Part shown: positions 22,802 to 34,879 of the stretch, piece by piece | How positions within the stretch are numbered: position 1 is the stretch's first letter | Layout of the letters: every line of letters starts with the position of its first letter | Assembly (NCBI GenBank): GCA_903813345.2 | Contig: CAIIXF020000012.1 | Location: 15,742,020 to 15,806,019 of the forward strand | Direction: 5' to 3' | DNA: 64,000 nucleotides | From: Owenia fusiformis | Taxonomy: Eukaryota; Annelida; Polychaeta; Sabellida; Oweniidae | Notes under the pieces: model-generated | The model's input: the letters and a program-made list of their open reading frames with translations, nothing else | What the model was told of the DNA's origin: nothing | The model's database searches: none | Position numbers and translations under genes: made by a program

Positions 22802-25354
22802 ATGATGATGAAAGGTACGTATCTTATATTTTGTATCCTGTATGCTTGCAATAAAATGCTTAAAATAAATTAAGAATGATTCAGTTTAATCAGTTAGGAT
22901 ATATTATTTTTGCGGGGAATTTAGCGCTGATTCTATCTGACACGTCGCAAAAAGGTTCGTGCGTGAATTGTAACTAATTGTTACACATTTTCGCTCTTTA
23001 ACATGATAAAATGTGACGTTTTTGAGAAAAATGTGCACATGGAAATTCTTTCATCCTCCACTACCCTCTAAATCTCAAAATATTTAGGATGAATAACTCT
23101 GATATCATAAATATATTAGCAAAGGGTTAGGAGCATTAAAAACACGAGAGATTTGTTAATTCTAGGGGAAAAGAACAAATGCATTGCTATGTTTGAAAAT
23201 AGGTGAATGGCGAAAATTAGGTCTATTTTTATGTCAGACAACAATTATTGTTTAGATGATGATAATATATTCCATAAGTAAACAATTATAACGTACACAT
23301 ATATACAATGTAATAATATACACTTAAGTTCCATAACTACCGCGCAAATGTGATTAGGCCATATTTGCACTACAAAAATTAGCAAAAAGGTCGCTGTCGA
23401 ATTTTCTATTTTTCATACTATATGACGTCACAATATGGAATGCATATGAGAAATCATCTTTTTGAAATACCACTCCCGTCTTCCTTTATCAATACGAAAA
23501 TTATTTATAATTGTGAAATATTGTTTTAGTTATGAGCGTTTAAAGATGAAAAAATACTCAAATCGAGCGTGTCGACATCGGATATTTGACAGATTTTTAG
23601 GAAAATAATTCTCTTTTAATAAAAACGAACAAGAGATGTGAACGGAGTGTACTCAATTCAAAAAAGTCATAGAGGTAGCTTTAAAATGATATATTATTTT
23701 ATTTAGAATATTATCTTATATTACGGAGAATTAAAGATACATTGGAGAGGTTAAGCTTTGCATATATAATCGAAACTGAACCTGTACGTATCACTGGCCA
23801 TATACAAATTCATGTAGCCTTCTCATATAAATAGCCGTTCAAATCCAGTGTTTGTTTAGACTACACCATAGCGTGTAATGATTCTATAGTATGTCATTGA
23901 TGCGGTTTTATAGCTGGTTTTCTGATACATATTTTAAACGAGCTCGTTTCGTAAGATTTTTGGTGCTAAATCATGCATGACATACATTATCGTGTTCAGC
24001 AAGAATTCAACTGTGCATCGAAATCAAAATTGACAGCATAGTGTTCAATAGACACGAGTAAAATGGTTCCCGTTGACCCAACGTCAAATTTCAAATCTCC
24101 CGTTCTAAACCCGAAACTCTGAAGCTGAAAGAGTATCTGAAGTAGACTAAGCGCGCATAAAACTATGAGCGCTCGATACATTCCTTTGTTAATTTTTGTA
24201 CTTTGCGTTCACGGTTACGTTGTGAAAAACATCGTTAGCTTAACCTCTCCATTAAAGGCAGAATCAGATCTGTAGGGTTGACAAAGTTACAAGCAACATG
24301 TACTTGTACAATTGACCTGACAATCTATTCCTTACAATCTCAAATACAATGTCTCCCAAAAGATTCCTGATATGTTATAAATGGGTGAAGCTATTATGGA
24401 TTCAAAGTGCAAAAATGGGTGAAAATGATTAAATTCTCCCAAAATAATAAGAATGGTAACCACTCTTATAGAAAAATAATACATAATTGTAAAAATCTTT
24501 AGTTTCCCTGAAATAAAGTGTGCACTTTGGGGACTTTTAGAAAATAGACATGACAAGGAATGACATGAGCCAGAAATATTCTCAAATTGAAACAATTTTT
24601 TGTTTGCCTGCCCGCTAGATCTGATTCTCTCTTTAATGCGACACTGTAAAACACACGTGCGCGACCTTTTTGCGACGTGTCTCTCCGTTCATTCCATTTT
24701 TTCTTCTTAGTTTTCAAAGAATTCTTCACCTTCATAAACGTAATTATTTTGCCACTGAATCTTACATTTATTAATCTCTCATTTCAACTTCTTTTCATAT
24801 TCTTTTTAATGAATTTCAAATGCTTTCCCCAATATTAAACTTTCAGAATTAAATAGAAATATCATTTATTTTTTCTGTTTTAAAATGATTCCAATCTTGT
24901 TACTGTAACTATAACGTTCATATTTACAGACCAGTTAATGGATTACGATTTTTTGGTGATGTGTAACGGCAAGTCGTCAACCTCGTGCGATAAGGCGGCC
25001 TATATTCAAAAACTTCTCGAAGATAGGGGTCGTCGAGGAAACTTCACTCATCGCGATTCCAAAGACACAGACTCATTAACGGAAATCCCAGAAGCAGTCG
25101 ACAAATGTAAATACATTCTTACAGTATTTGACGAGGACTTTAAAAAAGACAACTGCAGTATGAAAACGCTGGAGAAGGTCTTTAAGAAGCTCATATATAC
25201 ACGGCAGCTTCATCGGTTTATTCCCTTAGTAATTGGGGTTAAAAGAGACAAAGTAGTCCCAAGTTATGTTCCTAACTTCTGCGTAGAATTCGGTGAGAAC
25301 TGGAAGTCAGATGTTACGCAATTTAACCGTCTTGAGAACACCTTGCGGTCCTGA
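22802..25354 (+). CDS. TIR-domain protein 2
   Basis: The main exon 24930-25354 (acceptor ATTTACAG) codes 138 residues from MDYDFLVMC. A candidate first exon at 22802-22814 (three consecutive ATGs, then AAAG; donor GTACGT) joins in the same phase as in TIR-1 and would add a few residues ending KDQL before MDYDF. All TIR landmarks are kept: HRDSKDTDS (box-2-like), ILTVFDEDF, a glutamate in SMKTLEKVF and FIPLVIGVKRD. Substitutions relative to TIR-1 and TIR-3 make it the most diverged intact copy. It has no membrane segment or signal peptide, so it is expected in the cytosol. The first exon is less certain than the second. Confidence 0.72.
23996..24181 (-). other. Possible small secreted peptide, unverified
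   Basis: A 61-codon frame starting MYRALIVLCALSLLQILFQL looks like a signal peptide followed by about 40 polar residues. It lies inside the long first intron of TIR-2 on the opposite strand. No splice sites or paralogue were found, and the flanks (GGAGAGGTTAAGC near 23746 and its inverse near 24236) suggest it may be inside a repeat. It may well be chance. Confidence 0.22.
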
Positions 25355-25933
25355 CCTAAGACACTAGAATGACTTAAAAGCTGTAGAATCCTTCAGGAGG
25401 AGAAGAAAGAAGCGGAATGTAGAACTTTCAAGCAGGATTTATGACTTTGAATCGAGGTAGTTTCTGAAGTATGGCGAAGCTCATCTGCGACTGGAAACTG
25501 GACTGAACCATCCATCAGTGCCACTTCAGAGAAAATTGACGCGTGTATCTTGATGTGAGTACATGATGAAAAAAATAAATTACTAATTAATATTACATAA
25601 ATTAACATCTATTTATTTTCGTTTTAGTTCGCACTTCAACACAGCATTCAATCTTTAAGATCACTTGTCAATGACATTCAAGTTTTTGTTTATGACACAG
25701 TCACGAATTGTATTCAAAATGGCCGCCGTCAATATATAATTTATTTTATATTTAAGGTATTCATTAAACAAGTGATCATGACATCAACAAAGAATCAAAT
25801 ATTGGATCTTGTTATTTTGTAAAATTCCTCGTATTTCGAACAATTCCCAGTTTAAAATTAATTTTGAAATCCTTCACTTTTTGGATTTGAAGTCTCTCAA
25901 ATTGCCCAAAATTGTATAATTCCAGAACGTGCA

Positions 25934-26115
25934 CTGACGGAAATCTCGGAAGCAGTCGACAAATGTAAATACATTCTATATATGGTCTTTGACGGGCAGC
26001 TTCATCAACATCCCTTGGTGATTTGAGTCAATTTGTAAACTGCCTGGAATTCGGTGATGACTGGAAAACAGATGCTACGCAATATTCCCGACTTCAGAAT
26101 ACCTTGAGATCGTGA
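25934..26115 (+). pseudogene. TIR-domain gene fragment
   Basis: Two islands match the TIR exons: the helix block (GACGGAAATCTCGGAAGCAG and onward to ACATTCT) and the C-terminal block (TGGAATTCGGTGATGACTGG onward to TTGAGATCGTGA). Most of the stretch between DEDFKK and PNFC is deleted and the frame is broken. It has no splice acceptor and initiator of the conserved kind. It is a dead duplicate lying 580 bp after TIR-2. Confidence 0.8.
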
Positions 26116-27185
26116 GTTACATGCTCGTAGAGGCACGAGGGACTTAATAGATGTTACATCTTTATTTGGTGATACTTCTGACTTCTAGTTGAATGTATAC
26201 CCGGTCACTAACGGCGATCTCGAAGCATTGTACAAATACATCATGATGTACCGCCCGAGCCGTGCTCTGGCATCATTGACGTGTGATGCAACTTTTCCAC
26301 TGCTATAATTTCACGAACATTTCGCAGTTCAGTTCTGCGCAGTTCATCAAGAGAACTCACATTTCCTCTCTAACTTCAAGCCTACACGTATTTTTTCAAT
26401 GGGGGATGTACTAAAACCCTTCGACCCTACGACTATACGACCTACATGTGCGACTTACTGGATCAAGAAACTGATGAAGAACATATCACGGGCCTCCACC
26501 TATGAGTTCAAAACATCTTGTGCTCTTACTACGACAAACATATAAGAGAGAATGTCCTACTGGACTGGGATGTTCGGCCATTCTCTACAAAAATAACAAC
26601 AGGAGAGGACATCACCAATGTCATCATCCTAGGATCAATTAAAAATACTCTTCCTGTTACAAAATCACTGACGCTGGTCTCCAAGGTTCCCCAAACGAGA
26701 CTGCTCATCATTTGACGCAGATAGCATGACTTGATGCGTGTTCATAACGGGGTGTCTTAAGACATGATCCAAGTTATCACTTCCAAAACTACCATTTACA
26801 GAATAACTCCTGTTTCTACATTATTATACCGATGTTTGTTGAATTACGATTTGGTTAATTTCGGAATCTATGGGACAGTTTTAAATTGATCTACTTCTCT
26901 TGAATTACCTATCCTTCTTCGGATCATTACGGACTTTTTAGCTTTATTATCCCTACAATGTTACCCGAAGTTATGTTTGGCAACTCAACATTTCCCTACA
27001 TGTATCGTGGCAATTTAACAACTGGTGCTAGTGTAAGCAAAGCTAACTTATTTCTAAATTTATAATTTTCTAACAAATAACTATATTGTAACCGAAAAAC
27101 TACACTGCGATCAATTTACAGAGTAGATGTCACATTACACTTGAAAATTTAACAACTTTAAAATTATTCAAGAGATGAAATTTTT
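26116..27185. other. Intergenic stretch, no gene recognised
   Basis: One 65-codon frame at 26518-26715 has no recognisable motif and no splice context. Nothing else is supported. Confidence 0.4.
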
Positions 27186-27189
27186 GCAA

Positions 27190-28620
27190 TCCTCAAATCA
27201 TTAGATGTTAATAAAGGAACTAGTTTGGATAAGCGAGCCGGTGTCTCATTTGTAAAATAAAATATTTGAAATGCACACATTACGGATCATTTGGAAGGAT
27301 GGCCTCATTATACCACCTCATGAAAATCAGACATATGAAAAGTTGATAACCAGTATCATTGCTTCAAAATATATCGAAAATCTTTGAAACGGTTAATAAG
27401 AAATTTTGACCACATGATAACTAACAATTTATTTTATAAATTTCAATCCAGATTTCATCCTTGACATAACTTAATCGTGAAACTAGATGATATTGTTCAT
27501 GACATCCATGTTGAATTGGCAAATAAAGTTGATTAGAACTGCATTTTTAGATTTAGCGTCAGCTTTTGACGTAGTACTGAACAACCTTATGCTTGGCAAA
27601 CTTAAATCCTAAAGGCATTGGGGGAAATATGCTATATCTAGAGTTAAAGTTGACATGTCGATGATCGATATTTTAAATAAGGTAATTATGTAATTATGAG
27701 GTGATGGCGTTTCGTAGGTTTTACCAAAGACTCGCCACAAGGTTCTCCATCACTTCAGAATGACTTTAGTTTTATAAGCTAAAAGCAATGGGCCAATAAA
27801 TGGAAAATGAAATTCAAAGCTCCTCAAAGCGTTGGCATCTTATTTAATTCCCCCGATCCCCAGCCGGCCAAATATTGAATTCAACAATGAGATCTTCCCT
27901 CACTTCAAGGCACAAACATCTGGGATTATTCCTAGATAATAACTTAAATTTGACGGTACATGTGTCACAATTGGCTAAACGATTACAAACTGTGCTGAAT
28001 CCCCTCAAAACATTTCTCATATCCTCAGTTCTAGACACTTTGAAATCCCCTCTTCATCTTAAGCACTGCTGATGGAGATATTATTAATTATAATGCAGCC
28101 CCTGAATATGCTCATAAAATCTAGATATTATCCATTACCAAGCTACATGCTTAATGGTTGGCTGTATAAAAGGTTACAGTTCTATTAAAGTCTGAAAATA
28201 TCAGACAGAGGTGAAAAGAGCATACTGTCAAAATATTTTTTAAATTAAAGACTAATATGAATACATGGTGTATTAGCAATATCTTTAATAGTTACACGTT
28301 GAACCAAGAGAAAACTTAGACTATCAGATTAATCAGAATACCAGCCAAGGTATCTAGATCTTTAAGAAAGTCAACCATTTTCGGCTATTTCTATATGGAA
28401 TATTCTTTCTGATGATGTAAGAGCGTTTTCAACTATATCCTTTTTAAGTCAAAGGTCAAATGAGAAATACTTTAATGACCCTCGAGTTGATCTTTATAGT
28501 CTTAAAAGCCAATAACATTCCCATAAACTTCGAAATGTAGCCTCTTAACGACAACCTGAGAGACGAACGCATTGCCAGACTATAAGCACTAAGCTGCTTG
28601 ACATAAATAAAAGCCTCAAC
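27190..28620 (+). pseudogene. Decayed non-LTR retrotransposon reverse transcriptase
   Basis: Several reverse-transcriptase landmarks occur in order but in different frames, broken by stops. LDVNKGTSLDK (cf. LDVNKATGPDG) is near 27207. RTAFLDLASAFDVV (cf. AFLDLKKAFDTV) is near 27535. KHLGLFLDNNLNL, followed by a basic helix (cf. LGV-x-LD...), is near 27911. This order is that of jockey/CR1-type LINE polymerases. No intact frame survives and the YADD catalytic region was not found. Boundaries are approximate. Confidence 0.75.
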
Positions 28621-28644
28621 TCAAAAATTGATAAAGTTTCATAT

Positions 28645-30131
28645 CTTTATACAGGGTGTCCCGAAAGTATGTCCCCCCTCTAGGCAGACATATACCAGTG
28701 TCTTCATAGTGTGTGTTATGTATCATTTTAAAGCTTATCCAAAGTTACACATAGATTCGCCAAGTATCATTGTTCAACTCTCAAATGTGAAAAATTACGG
28801 GCGTTTCAAAATTTAGTGTTTGGCCAAAATATTAAGTTTAATTTTACACATAATCACTAGTCATAGAAATGTGATAACTGGTTTATTAGACAACTCTAAC
28901 CAGTGAATCACAGGTCGTATATTATAAGCTGACACTCTCACCTAGGACAAATTGTTTTATTTATTGTTTTGAGCGAACTTGTTGAAGAAGCCTTTGTTTG
29001 CTAACTTAGCCATATAAGATGTTTGTCCGTTTAAGATAAGTTTAAAATATAAGTACGTAATATTATTAACATCTAACACTTAACTACTGACATGTCATCA
29101 TCCAGTAGTTTCGTTTTGTTAGTTTCATTTTATACATTTTCTATTTTTATCACTGAGACCGCTTTTCTCTAAATAAAAAATGGATGTATTTGGAATCACA
29201 AACCAAAAGATACTACAATAATATACACCAATTTGTATATAGCTACTAAACATTTAGCTATAATAAAGGGTCAAAAAGTTATCTAATAATTATACTGATA
29301 TATGACAAGTATAAAATGGAATGTATCGCTGAATATCCTTAAAGCCAAAGACACGATTGCTGACATATTCAATACAAATATGTCTGAATAAGTGAACTAA
29401 TCTGAAATCAATCAAGAAGTGACCAAAAACGCTACGATAAAGCTGGAATGATTGAATATTTTGGCTCACTTAGCTTGATGAATTTTCCCTTAAGAAACAT
29501 ACCCTTATTGACAAATATATAGATTACAAAACACATTATATTTGATCATATTAATAAGTAAATGAATAGAAGAATTTGATCGTGGGCGATTTGCTTCAGT
29601 CAATGTTTGAATACGTTTACTGCGACACCAGGATGAAATGAACGGGTAGAGAAGTGTACTTGAGTTGTGCATAACTGCAGCGACACCCATAAAGCTGTAT
29701 ATTCTACGTGATGTAACAGGTTTAAATATATGAAATGGAAGTTTACACGTTAATATGGAAAGCTTTTATTTCTTATATTGGTAAAATACAATTAACAGGA
29801 CACTGATTTTGAAAGACGATTAAGTACTGGAATATGTCTCAAATAGCGCATGACAAGAGGCACAAAAAGAGGCTCAGAAGAGAGCAAACATACGTTAGCC
29901 CCTTTGTTAAAGTAAGTATATCATTCAAAATTGAAAAAATATGCTGAAAACCTCCTTGTGACCAATTTGCTTTTAAACTGGTATTTAATACCGGTATTAC
30001 AGTGTGAACATTCTAGCAAGGGGCTTTAAAGTATAATATCAATACCTACTTCATGAACGTGCTCAACAACAGCGAGAGCAATATGTATAATTATACTCGT
30101 GAAACATTTTTAATTTTTGAAATGTCTCCTT
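28645..30131. other. Intergenic stretch with a single mariner-like end
   Basis: TACAGGGTGTCCCGAAAGTA at 28648-28667 has the look of a Tc1/mariner terminal repeat. No matching inverted end was located. The rest of the stretch has no recognisable gene. Confidence 0.4.
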
Positions 30132-33100
30132 TAGTTCATGGTATGACTCCGAAATATGAAGAATCCTTAGCACAATATAGCGCAGCAACATTTGAACCAA
30201 TATTTCAGGAGGTATTGATGTTTTGAAATATCGCTTGCTGAAAAAACGTCGAGCTTTTGGGTCGAAATATGTCTCTCAAAAAAATTAAATATATCCATTC
30301 GGATTTTTACACATTTTATTAGATCTAAGACGTTTATCTAGAGATATTTACAATAAATTGGATTAATTTTAATTTCAATGTTATTTTAAGTAGTTAATAA
30401 GTGCTATAACATAAATGTGTTTATTAAATTTTTGTTCAATTTTTCTAATATTGGTCAAATAGATTCAACAAAATTGTGTAAATTATTTGAAAAAAAAACA
30501 ATTTCAAACATTTAGGTTTTTACTATGTGAATATTTTGTTTAAATAATTTATCTTTATCATCGCCAGGAGTCAAACAAGAAATAATAGCTTATGTTTCAT
30601 AAAACAATGACAAATATGTAAAAAAAAATATATCTATTTGAATGTTATAGAGATGTTGGAATATTTATTCATTCAGTCTAATAGTCTATTAGAGACATAT
30701 CAAATCAAACACCTTTCATTTCTCCTTCGGTGTTACTGCTACATATCTTCCTATTTCCTGATGGTTATATCTACTTAGACACCACTTCCGGCTTACCTCA
30801 CATTTTTGGTGAAAATCAAAACCATTTTTCTCTTCATGAGTTCGACCAGGTCTTGGTGGTTGTTTTATAAACAACTTAGTCATATCTAACCTACCTATAA
30901 GGGGCAAAATAGTCCAACCGTAGTCTTAGCCGTAGCCATTGTCAGTCAAGGAAGAGCAACAAGGCCTCCTTTATTGATAGTTGACCACTGGCGATGACAG
31001 TCCATATCTCAAACGTATTGGGACCCATTTTTCAAAAACTACCATATAATTGTAGCATATGTCATTCATTTATTTTTTGGACCACCCTGTATAAAATTGA
31101 TTCATTGATACCATTAACATGACCATATTGAAAAAATAGTTCAAAATAATGATGTGCGTGCTGATTACGTAATTTGCTTGTATTTCTAAGCAAAATAACG
31201 TCAAATTTATAGTTGAAAAACCTAAAACATACTCTTGGAATTTATTTCATATAATTTTCTGTAGCAAAGTGTACAGTGTGACCCCAAAAACAGAACCCTC
31301 TAAAAGTGTAATAATTTCTTAAATAACAGTCCTCTCCACCTAATTGTTTATGAACATGAACTAGAATCTATGGATAATAATATGATATAAAGTTTGTTAC
31401 ACGAATTGATTATTTGTGATACCATTGATGATCTTAAGAATGTGTCCAATTTTCGGAAAATCAACATTGAGACAAAATCATCTCTTTTATTGAGATTTTA
31501 TGAGAAATTCACTAAAAGGAAATTCCAAAGAAGATATGAAATGAAAGTCTCATTTAATATTTGAATTGAAAAACGAAGAATAGCCAATGGTAAAACACCT
31601 AGTAAAAGATCAGATGACTGAAATTCCTGTCCTCTGAGCAAGAACATTTCAACTGGTCATTAATTGGATGAATTCTCAGGAATGATCCATCAAAACCATT
31701 GCAATACATGTGATTTCAAGTCAAATGCTAAATTATGAGTTGGAAGAGGAAGAAAAGAAAACTGTTAAACACCTGAATGGAATAGATGGTCAGCTAAAAA
31801 CTATCTAGGGAGGTTTCTGTGAATGGGGGTATGAGAACACATGAAATCATTGTGTGTAATTACATAGAACACAGTTCCAAAATATCGCGCAGAAGGCGCT
31901 ACAACACTCAAAGGTGACTAAAAGGTTGCTGGAAGACTTCCTCATATAATCACAATTGCAAAATGCAGCTAAACAAGAAGCTAAAATAATGTGATGGGCT
32001 TAAACAAACTATGTGTAACCTTTTGGTGGACATGAAAATCTTTCATTTTCTTTTCTTTCAGAATTGGGCACATTTTTAAAATGCCCATTACAAAACATTA
32101 CAATATTAAATGTTATGTAACAAAGGAGCAGGTAGGTTATCGCAAACAATTTCAAACAACTTGAATTATGACTATTTTCTGATCATGAATATGGGTGTAT
32201 CTTTTAAATCCATTCATTATCTTCAAGAAAAGTATATACAATGATAATTTAGTTAATCAGACCTAAATGATATTGAAGGGGCAATGGACCAATCAACATA
32301 CTTTTTCAAAAATGGTGACCTAATTTTCACCAAAAATGCAACCTTTTATTATATTGTCGAATGCATAATTAGAATGTGCTTTGAGACATGTTCGATTTCC
32401 TCAAAGGAAAAGTTGATTGCTCCAGGGACTTTAAAGATACTGAATTTGGATGACCAAAATGGACTGAAACCAATGGATAGCATGAGCTTTTTCAATTGCG
32501 AAATAACATGGGGAACACTTATCTTAAAGCAATTAAGTTTTTCTTTCAAGAACTATTTGATGCATCAAAATAGAATAGTAATGCATTAAACATTGAACAA
32601 AAATGATTGCATTTTTGTTGAAAATGGGGTCAACATCTTTGAAAAAGTGTGTTGATGGGTTGATTGCTAGTTAAATATCTCCGAGTTTGTTCGATTTTAT
32701 TATTACTGTATATTATTTTCTTTGAGATAATGAATTGATAAACCTGTCTTCTCATTGTCAGAAAATAGTCATAATCCAAGATATAACCATCTGAAATTGT
32801 TTGCGATAACCTACGTGCTCCTTTTGTCTCATATTGCCATCCATTGATTGTAATTTTTGTACATAAAAATGAAGCTGATTACATATGTACTAAAAAAATT
32901 ATTTAATTTTTGGAGGGTTCTGTTTTTTTGGGCCACACTGTACTCCAAATCGTAAAAAGAGGTATTTCGTTTTAACTAAAAATTTTGACCCCTGCTAATG
33001 ATACGCATAATTCAGCCAAAAACCCCGCAGAATATTGAATATGTGTAGGTATGTAATTATTAGGTCAAATATCGCTGCGCTATTGTGTTACCAACTCTTT

Positions 33101-33135
33101 TATTAGGCGTCCTAGGAATTTCACACCATTGACTA
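30132..33135. mobile_element. Non-autonomous DNA transposon, copy 2, with a nested insertion
   Basis: Starts TAGTTCATGGTATGACTCC and ends TTTCACACCATTGACTA, matching the ends of the 7744-9051 element. The internal order is also the same (e.g. AGCGCAGCAACATTTGA, GCTGAAAAAACGT, CAAATATCGCTGCGCTAT). A TA-flanked element (31274-32940) interrupts it. Without that insert the length is about 1.34 kb, close to the 1.31 kb of copy 1. Confidence 0.8.
31274..32940. mobile_element. TA-flanked Tc1/mariner-type element nested in another transposon
   Basis: Ends CAGTGTGACCCCAAAAACAG and the inverse CTGTTTTTTTGGGCCACACTG are flanked by TA on each side. The uninterrupted paralogous site in copy 1 of the host element (near 8826-8833, GTGTAGTC) has a single TA, confirming the insertion. 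The 1667-bp interior has an open frame at 32284-32589 with no recognised domain. No DDE transposase motif was found, so it is probably non-autonomous. Confidence 0.8.
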
Positions 33136-33850
33136 CTTACCCACCCTGTTTCAAGACTGTTACGCCACCTCTGGAAACGAGGTTGGATGGCTGTTACGCG
33201 GTAAACACGATACAAAAAATATGTCATATTCCGCAACGAATATGGCATATTCACTTGCGGTGTATGACAGATTCACCTGCGGTATATGGCATACACACTC
33301 ACCAATGAGAACGTGTTACGGAAGTACGCAATTGTCAATTGCATCGATTGAACGAACAAGTAAAACGTTATAAATTATTATAATGATTACTGAGTCAACA
33401 GTACTGTGTATCGAATATATTAACTTAGCAGAAGTATCAGTCACCAATCTCGCGTAATAAACTTACTCAATCAATTCAGGTCCAGGATTCATATATTAGT
33501 ACTGTACGTACATGTACTAACTATATTGGTAATCCGGAGTAGTTTTACATTTAGAGTCGATTCTCGCAACCAATCAAATCAAGAATTTCTGTATCACGTT
33601 TTCACCTGCGGTATATGTCATATTCACCTTCGGTATATGGCATATTCCGCAAGTGAGTTTGACATATTCAGCAGGTGAGTATTGGGTATTCACTGAAATC
33701 AATGTATCGCATATTCACTGCGGAATATCGCATACTCACCTGCGGAATATGCCAGGTGAGTATGGCATATTCACCCGTATCACAAATACCGCGCAACCAT
33801 GAAAGTATGCCATATACCGCGTAACAGATGGCTACGTTCACTGATTTATC
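33136..33850. repeat. Clustered GCGGTATATGGCATATTCACC-type repeats
   Basis: Variants of TTCACCTGCGGTATATGGCA and its inverse recur in two clusters, at about 33215-33300 and 33595-33830. The outer words (GTTACGCGGTAAACA near 33192 and the inverse ACCGCGTAACAG near 33815) suggest one larger foldback of about 650 bp. No gene is supported. Confidence 0.55.
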
Positions 33851-34879
33851 CAATAAAATGACCGCGATGGAACCGAAAACCGGGCCGAAAACTAAGGTTG
33901 GTGCATTATGTTCTACTACTGTGAATCAATGAAAGGATGAACGATTTATGTAACCCTACTATCACACCAAACTAGTTCTCACTACGTTCTCGAAAACAGG
34001 CTTCAACTGTGTACGAACGGACTGGACGTACTTAGAACCGTTCGGGGTATATTTACAAACTTCATCGAACGTACTTGAACGGTTTGGTCCTCTAGAACCT
34101 AGAACATGCTCAAAATGCTCTCGTGGTCGTCACGTTCTACAATTGACCTTTTGCGATCAGAATTCAGGTATTTTGTTTATTGATATTGTTGTCATATATT
34201 TCTTTTTATTGGTGTGACATCATATAAAAATGATATAAGACATGATGGAATCACGAAATGGCGGACATGTGATAGTTTTGAGCTTAAAATACCTAATTAT
34301 TTTAGACATATTTCCCGACCACAGCCAGAATTAGCCCGTTTTACGACTTTTTCGTACGACTGGAAAGAACGGTTGAGAACTAGTTTGTCGTGATAGGGGG
34401 GGTTACATTTATATGTAGTCGTATTGGATTTGCTGCCAAATAAGTTCTTCTATTCTCCAATGGGTTCATATGGTTCAAACCGGTGAACTAGTTTCGCATG
34501 TGATAATGTAGATATTACAATATTATTAACATCTACTAAACTGAACAAAAGTAAACTTCTATTTCATTATTTAGATTACAATACCTTTTTTAAGAAACCG
34601 TTAACATAAGTTGCCAATACATTAATGGGAGTCTTAAATATGTTTAAAACTAATCAAGGGAGTACTAAAACCAACCGAAAGATGATTCCAAAGTGTCTGA
34701 TCAAATAACTAATTATAAATATAAGATAAAATGTTTGTTTTTATTATTTCATTTTGTGGTTGCAAGTTTCCTTTGAGGTCAGAGGCAGACCCCTGATTAC
34801 TAAATTTAAGTGGCTGATATTTTTATATTATATATTTTTTTATATCATATTTCTATATTTCTCTCTCGTTTCATAACAG

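Noticed and set aside
26518-26715. 65-codon open frame after the TIR fragment
   Set aside because: No motif, no splice context and an overlapping frame of similar length on the other strand.
32284-32589. 101-codon frame in the nested TA-flanked element, considered as a transposase
   Set aside because: No DDE/D motif, no helix-turn-helix and no start context; kept only as an unexplained frame.
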